A DNA stretch of 64,000 bases, taken from assembly GCA_034440575.1 (NCBI GenBank), contig JAOTOL010001660.1, positions 4,392,501-4,456,500 of the forward strand, given 5' to 3'. Position numbers and translations under genes: made by a program. Positions 1 through 9,812 of this stretch are shown here, piece by piece (the first letter of the stretch is position 1; each line of letters opens with the position of its first letter). The notes under the pieces are model-generated. The model was not told where the DNA came from. It did no database searches and saw only the letters and a program-made list of their open reading frames with translations. The stretch is from Imbricaverruca yamaguchii (Eukaryota > Arthropoda > Thecostraca > Neoverrucidae).

Positions 1-412
1 ACATCGTGACGTTAGCATTGTGCCTGTGGACGTTCCATGGCAGTGGTTAACCACCACCCCCCCAAAGAAAAAAAAACGAGCATGCAATCCCACCCACCCG
101 TTATCCAAAGCCTGTGGCGTCACTAATGCGGCACAACTTTAATCGTCGAAACATTCTGTGACGAACCACAATACCTCTCGAGGTTGGGACCTATCACCAT
201 ACGTCATCATGGGCGCTGCATGACCGATGTAGTCGATGCGCCCCTAAACTCCAATAACCAACCAACCAACCATACGTCATCATAGTATCCAATGTGCCCT
301 GCGTCACATCTCGTCCGCCGTCACCCATGCTACTGCCGCTCTCCCAGCCAACCTCGCATCTCGCTCGCCGTCACCCATGCCGCTGTCGCTCTCCTACCCC
401 GGTTTTGCTCAC
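1..412. other. Putative ASPP intron with a solitary SINE tail
   Basis: No coding exon seen. This should be the intron 3' of the ASPP exon. It contains a solitary copy of the dispersed tail motif at about 209-272 (cgatgtagtcgatgcgcccc, then taaccaaccaaccaacc). A 67-nt spaced repeat of cgccgtcacccatgc occurs at 308-390. Confidence 0.5.
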
Positions 413-554
413 CGCCTTCCAGAGTTGCCTGGGTCAACGTGCAGTACGGCTCGTCTGGATCTCTGCAGCACTCGATGACGTCACGTGCCGTTGTCTCAGG
501 TGTCAGGGGCACGCACTTGACCTCGCCCTCGTCGAGCAGAACTCGAACGATCGC
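413..554 (-). CDS. ASPP: Internal exon of an ASPP-family gene (Ras-association-like N-terminal domain)
   Basis: On the minus strand a 142-nt exon lies between a good acceptor (ctgtgtttgttgcag, exon starts at 554 in phase 0) and a good donor (gtgagc, intron starts at 412, leaving one base of the next codon). It encodes 47 residues containing VPLTPETTARDVIECCRDP. This is very close to the N-terminal ubiquitin-like/RA domain of ASPP1/ASPP2 (PPP1R13B, TP53BP2), where VPITPETTCRDVV is the hallmark. Known ASPP proteins carry an RA-like domain, a coiled coil, a Pro-rich region, ankyrin repeats and SH3, and they bind PP1 and p53-family proteins. Only this exon is visible. The transcript runs leftward, so the remaining 3' exons should lie before position 1 and 5' exons to the right. 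The last residues (TLTQATLEG) diverge from the vertebrate HLAEVW segment, so the donor position is slightly less certain than the acceptor. Confidence 0.72.
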
Positions 555-1164
555 CTGCAACAAACACAGACGGCGCTGACATCTGACGGCAGAATATGGC
601 ACTACAGTTTCGCGTTCAGCCTCCAGGGATCATATGTCGTTGATGCGCCCCTGAAGTACAGTAAACATTCCAGGATTAGAGCCAAAGGCGTCATCGTAGG
701 TCAGGGAAGGGGGATGGCGGGGACGGAAGAGGGGACCTGTCCCCCGAACTTCGCCAACTTTAGCATTGCTACAGCGGCGCTGCATGGGAAGAATCGCCCT
801 CCAAAAATCGTTGAGGTGCATATCAGCGTCAAATCGTGGTAGACAGGGGTGGACTGTCACGCTACTCTGAGCGGTCACTGAGTGTATGGTGGCAGCGTAA
901 TGTACAGCCTTTCATTCGAACCAAGTATCCGCGGTGTGCACGAGGTTTCCAGAGCTATCACAAATCGCAAGAAGTTCTGAGGCTCCCAGCTCTCTTCAAG
1001 TCACGGCTACCATCTGCTACAATGTGAATGTGTGTGCTCCCCCTGTGTGTATATGTGCCGCATGACAAAACTATATGCAGCTGTGTACAGCACGCTATAC
1101 GGCATGGTGTCACCAACGAAAGGCAGTGTGATGCAGCACATGCAATATTATACTCTTTTGTGTC
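555..1164. other. Putative intron, no gene seen
   Basis: Upstream side of the ASPP exon. A weak copy of the dispersed tail motif is at about 632-655 (gttgatgcgcccctgaa). The open frames here show no recognisable domain. Confidence 0.4.
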
Positions 1165-1660
1165 TAGTTGTAATGGCTGTAATGCATATGTCAGGCCACA
1201 TTTGGAATACTGCATCCAAGCTTGGTCTCCAAGCTATGAAAAAGATTGTTGGCTTTTAGAGAGAGTACAAAAGAGGGCTACACAAATGGTTAATAGTATA
1301 AGCAACCTGGCACATGAGGAAAGATTGAAGAACTTGAATATGTTTTCACATAGGTATAGAAGGCTGAGAGTAGATCTCATCGAGGTCTTTAAATATGTCC
1401 ATGGTCTGGAGAGGGGATATCTTAGGGAAATGTTTGAATTTAACAGAAATTATGCAATTAGAGGTCATGAATTCATAATGAAAGTTAACCACAGCAGAAC
1501 AAAATTAAGACAGACTTTCTTCACCAATAGGGTAGTAGAACACTGGAACCAGCTGCCAGAAACCATTGTCAGTAGCAGCACATTGAACATCTTTAAAAAC
1601 AGCATAGACAATCATTATAAAAATAGAGGGCTGGCTTTTCAGTATTACAGGGAGGGCTGA
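1165..1660 (+). mobile_element. CR1-like LINE, C-terminal end of ORF2 (5'-truncated)
   Basis: An uninterrupted frame to a stop at 1660 encodes the post-catalytic region of a non-LTR reverse transcriptase. It begins VRPHLEYCIQAWSP, continues LERVQKRATQMV and RRLRVDLIEVFKYVHG, and ends with the typical VVEHWNQLPETIVSSSTLNIFK block. This order is characteristic of CR1/L2-group elements. The catalytic motifs are absent, so the copy is 5'-truncated, as is usual for LINE insertions. The frame carries no internal stop over about 160 codons, so it is young relative to the other LINE copies here. Confidence 0.85.
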
Positions 1661-1741
1661 TTGACAGATTTTTGTGGGCAACTGGTTGAGTGTACAGAGT
1701 GCAATCAAGAAGGGCCCTTGTGGCTCATAGATGCGCTAATC

Positions 1742-1787
1742 TTTTATGTCTTTATGTCTTTATGTCTTTATGTCTTTGTCTTTATGG
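1742..1787 (+). repeat. Octamer repeat (tttatgtc)n at the LINE 3' end
   Basis: Four to five copies of an 8-bp unit lie about 80 bp after the LINE stop codon. CR1 elements characteristically terminate in short tandem octamers rather than poly(A), so this probably marks the 3' end of the element at 1165-1660. Confidence 0.6.
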
Positions 1788-2870
1788 CTTACCGTTGGCG
1801 TTGCATTTGTTCATGTTGAAGCTATGGTACTTCTCCTGCCCCATCAATTTTTCGGGGTGCTCATTGTGGAGAAATAGTGACCATGCTATTTCACGACGCC
1901 GTGCTGATGCTTCCGAACTTCATACCGAACGTTCCGTACAGTGTAGCTGTGAGGAGATTGCTACAATTTCGGTCTGCTTCATGCGTGCAAACTCATATTG
2001 TAGAATAGTTGAGGTCGAAGTGAGTTTGTAGTGGAATTCGGCTGTGTAATGTCCAGCACTGTTTCGCAGTAAAAAGGATGCACAAAAACCCCACGATTAT
2101 GGTTTTGTGCACATATCTCGCGCTGCCATTTGTCACTTCTCTCATTGACATAGTTCAGGCGAGGGTGAAATGCAATGACAAGTTGAAACCATTCGTCGAG
2201 GGAGCCTTCTGTCCAAGTTCCTAGTACTTCGTTCATGTAGCATAAGTATGCCCCTGCTTGCATACGCTGTGCTAGGAGTAGGACGGGTACGGCGCGTACA
2301 TGAAGAGCCGGTGGTGTTACCTCTCTGCCCGCCGCACCGACTACCTCAGACTGTGTGAAGGACTGCTGCCGGCGTCTAACGCAACTGTTCGACAGCGTGT
2401 CAAGAAAGCCTTAACATCTTCCGAGTCATACTGCAAACATGCCGCTCTGTCCTGTGTGCTCCCGCAAACGCTGAACACCTGTGTCAATATCCCCGGCCAC
2501 CGATATGTTGCCGCACAAGTTACCACAGGGATGATACCACAGAGACACACAGTAGTGTTCTTACTGGAAGCAATAGACCCAGGAAAGGCCGCGCTGGAAT
2601 TCGTCTCACGGCTTTGTGAAGCGCTGTCCTGTGTGTTTATGACGGGCGAGCGCACACGGTAGCAGCTGGGCAATCGGGCGCTCAAGAAATCATGTAGACT
2701 TGTGCACGGCACCCCCACAAGCCGAGACGACTGGCCGTAGCGGCATCCCATATTTGTGTTCTTCAGGAAGATCGTAGACCTTTGTTGTCCGCAAGGAATT
2801 TGACATCATTGCCTGGATTATTTTGGAATCAATCACTGCCGTGCGTTGTTGCACGTGCTCCTTGTCCTGT
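1788..2870. other. No identified gene; one 138-codon minus-strand open frame
   Basis: A minus-strand frame open from about 2392 to 1979 encodes a protein-like sequence that includes EVLGTWTEGSLDEWFQLV and HPRLNYVNERSDKWQ. Composition looks natural, but I recognise no family and see no clear splice sites. The plus-strand open frame at 2300-2662 overlaps on the opposite strand. Confidence 0.3.
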
Positions 2871-3545
2871 CGTCCCAGTCATAACTGGACTGGGATGCCC
2901 CTGAGGGTTGCGAGGAACCATGCTGGGTACACAGAGACCCCTGAGAGCTGAGGGGAACTCCGAGAGCCGGCGACGTTTGTCGTAAATTGTGATGCCTGTC
3001 TCGGACTTGGATATTCCTGAAAGCTACACAAGGTTGTCTAAAACTGCGAGAGATCCATAAAACTGGTGAGGGTCCTGACGGATGAATAGGGCTACTGACA
3101 GCCAGAAAACAGTCAGAAATGACAGCCAGAACAGACTGAACTTGGGTGCCTATGGGCTTGGGATGTGTACCTGATGGATGCCCATCCTTTCTGAGAGCTA
3201 AGTGAGTCCTTGATCCTGGAGATTGTTGTGATGAATGCTGAAAGTCCGCCATCTGAGCCAGGATGTCCTTGAAAGCCAGAAATACTGCCGAGGGTTGGGA
3301 AAGGCCCCTGATAGCCAGAGGACCATGAGGGGAGAAGAGAGTGAGTGTCAGAGAGATCTGCCCGAGGGCGGGCGTAGAACCATTGAGAGTGGCACAGAGC
3401 TTCCTGAAGACTCTGTGCCCGGGGCATCCCATAACTTGGGACATCCAAGTCATGGGATGCCCCGATGGCCGTATACGATCGCAAATAATGGTCTCCGCAT
3501 GATGGTCGTATGCGGCCCCTCTGAGGAACATACATGATGGACCCT
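2870..3545. repeat. Old, diverged tandem repeat (about 50-bp units)
   Basis: The motif ctgaaagctacac / ctgagagctgag / ctgacagccagaa / ctgatagccagag recurs at irregular spacing, which suggests an ancient minisatellite. The 318-codon minus-strand open frame (2833-3789) spans it and is probably a by-product. No domain was recognised. Confidence 0.45.
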
Positions 3546-4891
3546 GAAAAGTGCCTTCACCTGCTGTGAAACCAAACTGTTCCTTGACGACACAAAAAAA
3601 CGCAGTTACTAGGCTGCTCCCGGAACGCCGATGGCGGCTGGCCCTGCAACAGCAGGCCCAGTTTGTCCCAGTGGCCACGACCCTCCCAGCGGTGGCAGCT
3701 GTCCAACGACTTCGGCAACATGTGAATTTATCATGAAGCTCTCCCACATACAAAGCATAGTGGTAACATAATAAAATAATTATATCCATGAAGGGAAGTA
3801 ATTACACTTTGCCCAAGCTAATAATATTGATGCCTTGATTATATATGTGCTAGCTTTCCTTTACCTTCATTAATTAGTTTTCGTTTGTTAGCTGCTTGTC
3901 AACAGCTAAGCGGACTGTCTTTATCTGATCATTACTGGACTGTCGAGCCCTGATTGCAAGTCTCGTATTTGCCATTTCCGCATTATTCTCCCAAGTGTGC
4001 TTCCCATGTATTCCCATGCTTCCTCTCTATTTCGAGTGGTTGCATGTTGTCAAAAGCAATGCCTCCCCCACATAATACGGACAAACGTCTTTATTTGGCA
4101 GGGCCCAGGGGTGCCCGTTGCTCCAGCGCCAGCAACAAGGACACTTCAGGAAAGACGGACACTTGTGCAGCTGCCGACACTCTCACCTCTGAGTACTGCT
4201 AAATGCTCACAACAGCATTTTGATAGCAAAACGTGTTGATAGCGGAATGACAGAGGAGACAAATATGGCTGTCTTTTACTAGCCACTGAAGCAGTCTTTT
4301 ACTAGCCACTGAAGCAAAGCTCCCGGAGACCAGCGAGCACACAATTTCCTTTGCGTGTGAATGGCCGTGTACTGATTTTACTGATATGGATATTTTCATA
4401 TCCCATTCTTCTAGCTTAATACCGGCTGACGTGTGTGAGGCTGAACCTTCGTGAAGAATTAGTTCCAGTTCCTCGGCTAGAACAAAACATTTTCCCTTGC
4501 GTTGGCATTGAAATGGAAATGGGTTGAATCACAGGTGCCTGTGGCATTACCTTGAAGGGTGGTGGGGTATGTTTTAGAGTTGCCACTTTTATTCTATACA
4601 AAGTGGCACGGGACACGGCACAGGCACAGGAAATTCGGTCAGGCAGATTGCACAGCAATCTAGTGGACGGGAAACCAAGAGGCACGGGAAACGAAAAAGC
4701 CCCATTTTAAGAAGGATAAAAATATTGATTGATGATGAAAGCAACCAATATCGGTGCTGCAATATATTCAACACCATCACTAAATCAGCACTGTCTCTAC
4801 ACTTCAGGTTATTCCACCTATCTTTACCGGATACTTTTCCGTGGAAATCTTGGAAACTCAGCATTAAGATATTTTTAGACATGGTTGAATT
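3546..4891. other. Mostly unique DNA; weak candidate exon near 4101
   Basis: At 4101 a plus-strand acceptor-like tract (tctttatttggcag) is followed by an open stretch of about 45 codons rich in Pro, Ala and Thr. No donor or homology is seen. A 24-bp direct duplication (ttttactagccactgaagca) sits at about 4274-4318. Confidence 0.25.
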
Positions 4892-5224
4892 GCCGCCCCG
4901 GTAGCTCAGTTTATTAGAGCGCTGGCCTGCATTGGTCTCCCATGTACTGGCAACACAGGGTTCGAGTCGCTTCGCGCGCTCGCATTTAGCCCACGGCCGG
5001 GAGTGTCGGTTGGCAGCTGGCCCGATGAGGCCGGGGACCAGCTACCGGGAGGCCGTGTCGGTACATTGGCGGCACGTTAAACTTTCGGTCTAAATTCTGC
5101 CGTTGAACTGGAGTTCATGGATCGGGTGGTGGGGCCAGGGTTCACGCAAAAAGCTCCGCTTAGCAATAGAACCCTGGTTCCTCAAGCCACCCCAACAACA
5201 ATTCGAATTAATTTTTTATTTATT
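4892..5224 (+). mobile_element. SINE family A, tRNA-derived, near full length
   Basis: The head is tRNA-like: A box around ggtagctcagtttattagag and B box gggttcgagtc at 4958-4968. It is followed by a long tRNA-unrelated body containing ggcagctggcccgatgaggc and ggcggcacgttaaactttcg, and an AT-rich tail. The body matches 14071-14400 almost throughout, so this is a repeated family and not a tRNA gene. I could not define a target-site duplication. Confidence 0.85.
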
Positions 5225-5750
5225 AAATGTATTGATAGGGATATACCGGGACTGGCATGCCAGTAGCACGGCAAATTCTGAAATGGCACAACAAGAAGCA
5301 CATGCACCATTTTACGAGTTGCAGTGCCGTGCCACCGTGACAAAAAGAGGGAACTGTGGTGTGCTTCCTCCGCATCGCGGGCACTACATCCATGGCTAAG
5401 TATCCAGGCAAGCGTTAGCCATTGGATATACACTGTATAGTTCGTCTTACGATCCTCGATCCAGAGGTGCATGTTGGGTGACTGGCGCCGCTGACGTCAC
5501 GGTCACGTGGTCAGCCGGCACTGCAGCCAATGGGGAAGTTGCCATCGGGCAGCGGAGTGGTACCTCCAGGATACAGACTCAACACCGTCTGTATCCAGAA
5601 TCAGTGCTGACTGGATCAACACACAGTACTCTACTGAATCCGGCTTCTCGGACAGACGGATCGTGACTGAGCGCCGATTGAACCGGACACACTGATGACT
5701 GGATGTGAACCCGACGGTGACAGTATCGGGACAACGGAGCACGGCTGGGA
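5225..5750. other. No gene seen
   Basis: No domain or splice structure recognised. A short GC-rich stretch precedes the 43-bp minisatellite. Confidence 0.4.
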
Positions 5751-5957
5751 CGTGCCACGTGCAGGCATCATTGGTTCGTCGCCACAGTTGGCACGTGCCA
5801 CGTACCGGTATCATGGGTGCACCGCTTCGGCTGGCACGTGCCACGTACCGGTATCATGGGTTCACCGCTTCGGCTGGAACGTGCCACGTACCGGTATCAT
5901 GGGTGCACCGCTTCGGCTGGAACGTGCCACGTACCGGTATCATGGGTTCGCCGCCAC
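5751..5957. repeat. Minisatellite, 43-bp unit, about 5 copies
   Basis: The unit contains cgtgccacgtaccggtatca then tgggtgcaccgcttcggctg. Middle copies are nearly identical and the first is diverged. The unit is not a multiple of three, so each copy is read in a different frame. Confidence 0.9.
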
Positions 5958-6017
5958 CATGTTCAGCTCACGAGTCACAGGCTGCCAACGCCGTTGGTCC
6001 ACCGCAGTCCACGGCGC

Positions 6018-6252
6018 CGCTCCACAGGCCACTCCACAGGCCGCTCCACAGGCCGCTCCACAGGCCGGTCACCGTGCCGTCGCCTGTCGACAGCCAAAGA
6101 GTCAGACGTCGTTCCACGGGCCGTCCCTCAGGCCGTCCCACAAGCCGTCCCACAGGCCGTTCCACAGGCCGTTCCACAGGCCGTTCCACAGGCCGTCCCA
6201 CAGGCCGTTCCACAGGCCGTTCCACAAGACGCTCTACAAGCCACTGCACAGT
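6018..6252. repeat. Minisatellite, 12-bp unit (ccacaggccgtt)
   Basis: About 18 copies in two blocks separated by a unique stretch at about 6070-6115. A four-codon unit explains the VPQA-type open frame. The final copies decay (cacaagacgctctacaagcc). Confidence 0.9.
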
Positions 6253-6508
6253 GCCTGCCACTGCATTGCATATGTATATGGAATGCGTATCCCCGTGCGT
6301 ATGTTTCATCTAGACAGCTCGGCTCGACCTAATCGTTACGCTTTTGAAACTGTAATAACCTCTTTGCTACAGAGTTTCTCGTTCTTATTTCTTAACCCAG
6401 TGTGAGGCGTGCTCTATATCTTGATGACATTTTTTCTTCACTTTTCGTCAGAACGCGCTCTTAATCTGCGTTGAAACAAAGAAGTTCGCGGCGTCATTTC
6501 GCACGGCA

Positions 6509-6837
6509 GCATATTCCAACCGCCTTTCGAGTTGCAGCACGGCACCTTAAATTATAATTTTCACGCTCAGAGGCCAACGTTCTCTTCTCATTTTGAGACC
6601 TGTCAACACTCATTGCAATATATTGCAATATTTATCCTGTAGTACCTTAAGATTACTCCAATTTTGTTTTGGAGCATATTCCAACCGCCTCTCGAGTTGC
6701 AACACAGCACCTTAAATTATAATTTTCACGCTCAGAGGCCAACGTTCTCTTCTCATTTTGAGACCTGTCAACACCCATTGCAATATATTGCAATATTTAT
6801 CCTGTAGTACCTTAAGATTACACCAATTTTGTTTTGT
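6509..6837. repeat. 165-bp tandem duplication
   Basis: 6509-6673 and 6674-6837 are about 95% identical and directly adjacent. They share ccaaccgcct, cagaggccaacgttctcttc and cattgcaatatattgcaata. This is an AT-rich, non-coding recent duplication. Confidence 0.95.
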
Positions 6838-7672
6838 TTTAAAAGGGTGTTTGCGGTGATGCCTATTCCAGCGCGCGGGCAGCTAACTATGAACTGGTGC
6901 CGCAGGTGCACCGGTTCCGAGGCGCCTTCGTCCCTGCCTTCGTCGCCTTCCGAGGCGCATTCGCCGCCTTCCGAGGAGGCGCCTTCGCCCCTGCCTCCTC
7001 CTCGAACTACAAATTGGTGACGTGCTTCGTCCAATTTGTCTTAGAAAAGGCTAGAATGAAATCCAATGAAAATTTGCTTCAACCAAATGTTGTAATTCAT
7101 CCAATGTGCTAGAATCTATCTTATAATTTGTCATGCTTAAGTACAGTTCGTTGGGTTGCACTTGTCTCGGGTACAACTATTTTCCAGAGATATTACTTAA
7201 TTCAATTTCCAACCGGTCCATAGTCTTTCAAGATCTCCAAACGAAGCCAGCAGTCCAGACCAAGCGACGCTGTATACCACTTCCAGTTCATTCACGGAAT
7301 TAATTCAATTACTGATCCAAAACCTGAGGATATCTTATTCCTATTAAAACCAAAATAAAAATAAAACGGAAACAAAATGTCACAAGTTACACTCGTGTCA
7401 CGTGTCCTTTAGCAAACATTCAATGCAGATTAAAATCAGGGTTGTAAGTACTCAAGGATGTACACCGTAATTCAGAAATTTATATTAAGCAATAGCTACT
7501 ATGGTCTGATATGCATCTAATTATCAATTCAGAATTTGGTACAACAGGCACCAAAGTAGGCACTTCATGGAGGTGTGGCTGTGGAGCTGAATTACCGAAA
7601 TAGCACCAACCAAGGTCGGCACCTATCCGAGATTGTGACGGAAGAATCTGGTGCAGGTATCGTGTGTATGCA

Positions 7673-7724
<52 letters not shown>

Positions 7725-9012
7725 CTTTCGTTGGAAGAACCACCAAACTACTACTGTCACGCTGAAAATAGGTCCGCATAGTGTGAAGCAACTTTTTGGC
7801 ACGAGACTCCAGGGTCTTGTGCAACTGAGAAGCTACTTGATTTCCAAGTGCAGGGGTGATCACTCTCTCCTCCTCCAGCTCTTGATTGCTCTCCGATTAT
7901 GTTGTTTGCTGATTGCTTGCATTGCGGCAATCCGCTTTTTCTTCAGGACGTTTATGTTGGGAGTCGTTGACCGGTGATTGCACAGTGCAACCGGTGGCCG
8001 CGCCACGAGCAGGATTTGCATCACATTTGCATTCAGACCTGAACGGCATTCTCTCGCAATGTTCTGGCTCTTGCATTCATTTTCTCATTCGCTTGCTGTC
8101 GAAGTTGGCCTGATCTGTGTGCGGTGTATGTGTGCGGATTTTGTGCTATATCTGTGTGGTCAGGCATTACAAACTGAATATTTTCACGGTAGAAATGACG
8201 TGCAAAATGACTAATTGTGTAAATGCTGGGGGTTGCATAAAGGTTTTTTAGACACAAATATCGCCAGTGCATGCTCGTGTCACAATATTGTGAACAAATC
8301 CGCTGCAAGGCTATTCAATGCCGAACCTGCCTGGCCATCCCTGAATGGAAGTAAACCATTCGTGTTCTTAAACATATTAGCGAGTGCGTGCATTTCTTTG
8401 GATAGGCTTAAGCCGTGATAACATTCATCAACTAGTTGTATTCTCTGCAGTACCTTATCTTCCTCTGTCAATAGAGATCGGCAACACCAAATTATCTCCA
8501 CCGGTCTTCCCACTGATGATAACTCATTTGCATTGGTCAAAGTTTTTCGGTGGAAGTTTGAGTCTTCCAACTCCAGGCAGTCTTACAATAATCATTGCAA
8601 ATATGTGCACAATGGGTAGAACATAATGCATCATTATCATTAGATATGTGATATGATACCTGAAATAGTTCGCGGACAATCTTATATATTGCACCACTCC
8701 TTTAAACGTCAGTGCAATGCTCGAACCACTGGCATAATAATACCCAACGCTTGGAGTTCGACAATGATATGGCAAATGATTTCCACAACCGGATTTTTAC
8801 TCGTCATGCAGCCTTATTGATGTTGAAAGGTTCCGACAGTTTCAACGTGCCGTTTCAATGAAATTCACCGGTGAACGTATAGGCAGGAAAATGTCCTCGC
8901 TTAATAAGTAATGGTGAATATCCTGATTAAGCCTTAGCACCCCTTACACCCATAGCACCACTCAGCCGGTTCAGCGGACCATGATGCATAACAAGGCCAT
9001 GCTGTGATATCC
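6838..9012. other. No identified gene; CA/TA microsatellite and open frames
   Basis: A small GC-rich repeat (cgccttccgaggcg type) lies at 6918-7005 and a (CA)n(TA)n tract at 7673-7722. A minus-strand 96-codon frame at 8280-8570 looks protein-like (KEMHALANMFKNTNGLLPF) but I cannot assign it. Confidence 0.4.
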
Positions 9013-9159
9013 ATGACGTCAACAGGCACCGGCGCTGCAGTGGGGGTCATGACATCGGCATCGCCTGTCGCTCCTACCACGGGCTCTGGCAAGCGGCTCG
9101 CATACCAGACCGCCTACATGGTACGAGGCCGCCTGCTCCCGGCCGGGCAAACTCTGTGA
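9013..9159 (+). CDS. Small open frame, 48 residues, possible exon (unassigned)
   Basis: ATG at 9013 (in ccatgacgtc) opens a frame to TGA at 9157-9159, rich in Thr, Ala and Gly, then GKRLAYQTAYMVRGRLLPAG. The composition is protein-like. An acceptor-like gtcaacag lies just inside. I see no homologue, the frame is short, and the opposite strand is also open. Low confidence that it is expressed. Confidence 0.2.
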   Translation: MTSTGTGAAVGVMTSASPVAPTTGSGKRLAYQTAYMVRGRLLPAGQTL

Positions 9160-9812
9160 CCTCGTTGCGTTGGATGATGTCAGATTGCGTTGCAGCAGGC
9201 GCCTTTCGCGTGCGGTTCTCGTGGCGGGTATGCTCAAATAAAAAGAGCCGACAGCGAGGTGTAGCCTGTGTACAACGCCGTGCAGTTGGTCGTTCTGCGA
9301 GTGCAATATTATGCACTCCTTCACCACGGGTCTGGTTTATTTTTACTCCCCGTCACCACTACAAATTCGCATCGTCTTGATCACCCGTCCGTGACTTATC
9401 GCCTGTGACGTTATAAGCGGTGGCTCACTAAAGACCAGCCCAACAAGTGCATGACCTCTGTGACCGCGTTACGTCATCACCGGCCGACGCCACAAACTCG
9501 TCTGAAGGAGGACAAACAAGGACAAGGTCAGCGTCCCTCTTGGATGTTACGTAATCGCGCCATCTCAAGGGCAAAAGGGCAACCGTACCTCTGCCCACCA
9601 CCTATCCCGGACAGTGACATTATGATACCACTGTTCGTGTGGCATAAGCTGAGCGGAGCGCCATCTCTCTCCCCTTTTCGTGTCGTTTTTCGACCGTATA
9701 TTTCCAACACATGGTAGTGTTGATTAAAAGTGGAGGTCATGTCACGGTACAATCTTGGTGAACACACCCGACGGGCCACATACGTCATGAACGGCCGCCC
9801 CGCTTCACGGCG
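9160..9812. other. No gene seen before the 21-bp array
   Basis: Unique sequence. The long minus-strand frame that enters this stretch is an extension of the minisatellite frame. Confidence 0.4.

Noticed and set aside
4892..4970. tRNA genes (also at 14071, 22187, 22259, 48541 and 50104)
   Set aside because: Internal promoter boxes are present, but the cloverleaf is not completed; bodies are repeated and flanked by target-site duplications, so these are SINE heads.
8280..8570. Minus-strand 96-codon frame that looked like a DNA transposase C-terminus
   Set aside because: No catalytic or zinc-finger motif and no terminal inverted repeats could be found; left as unassigned.
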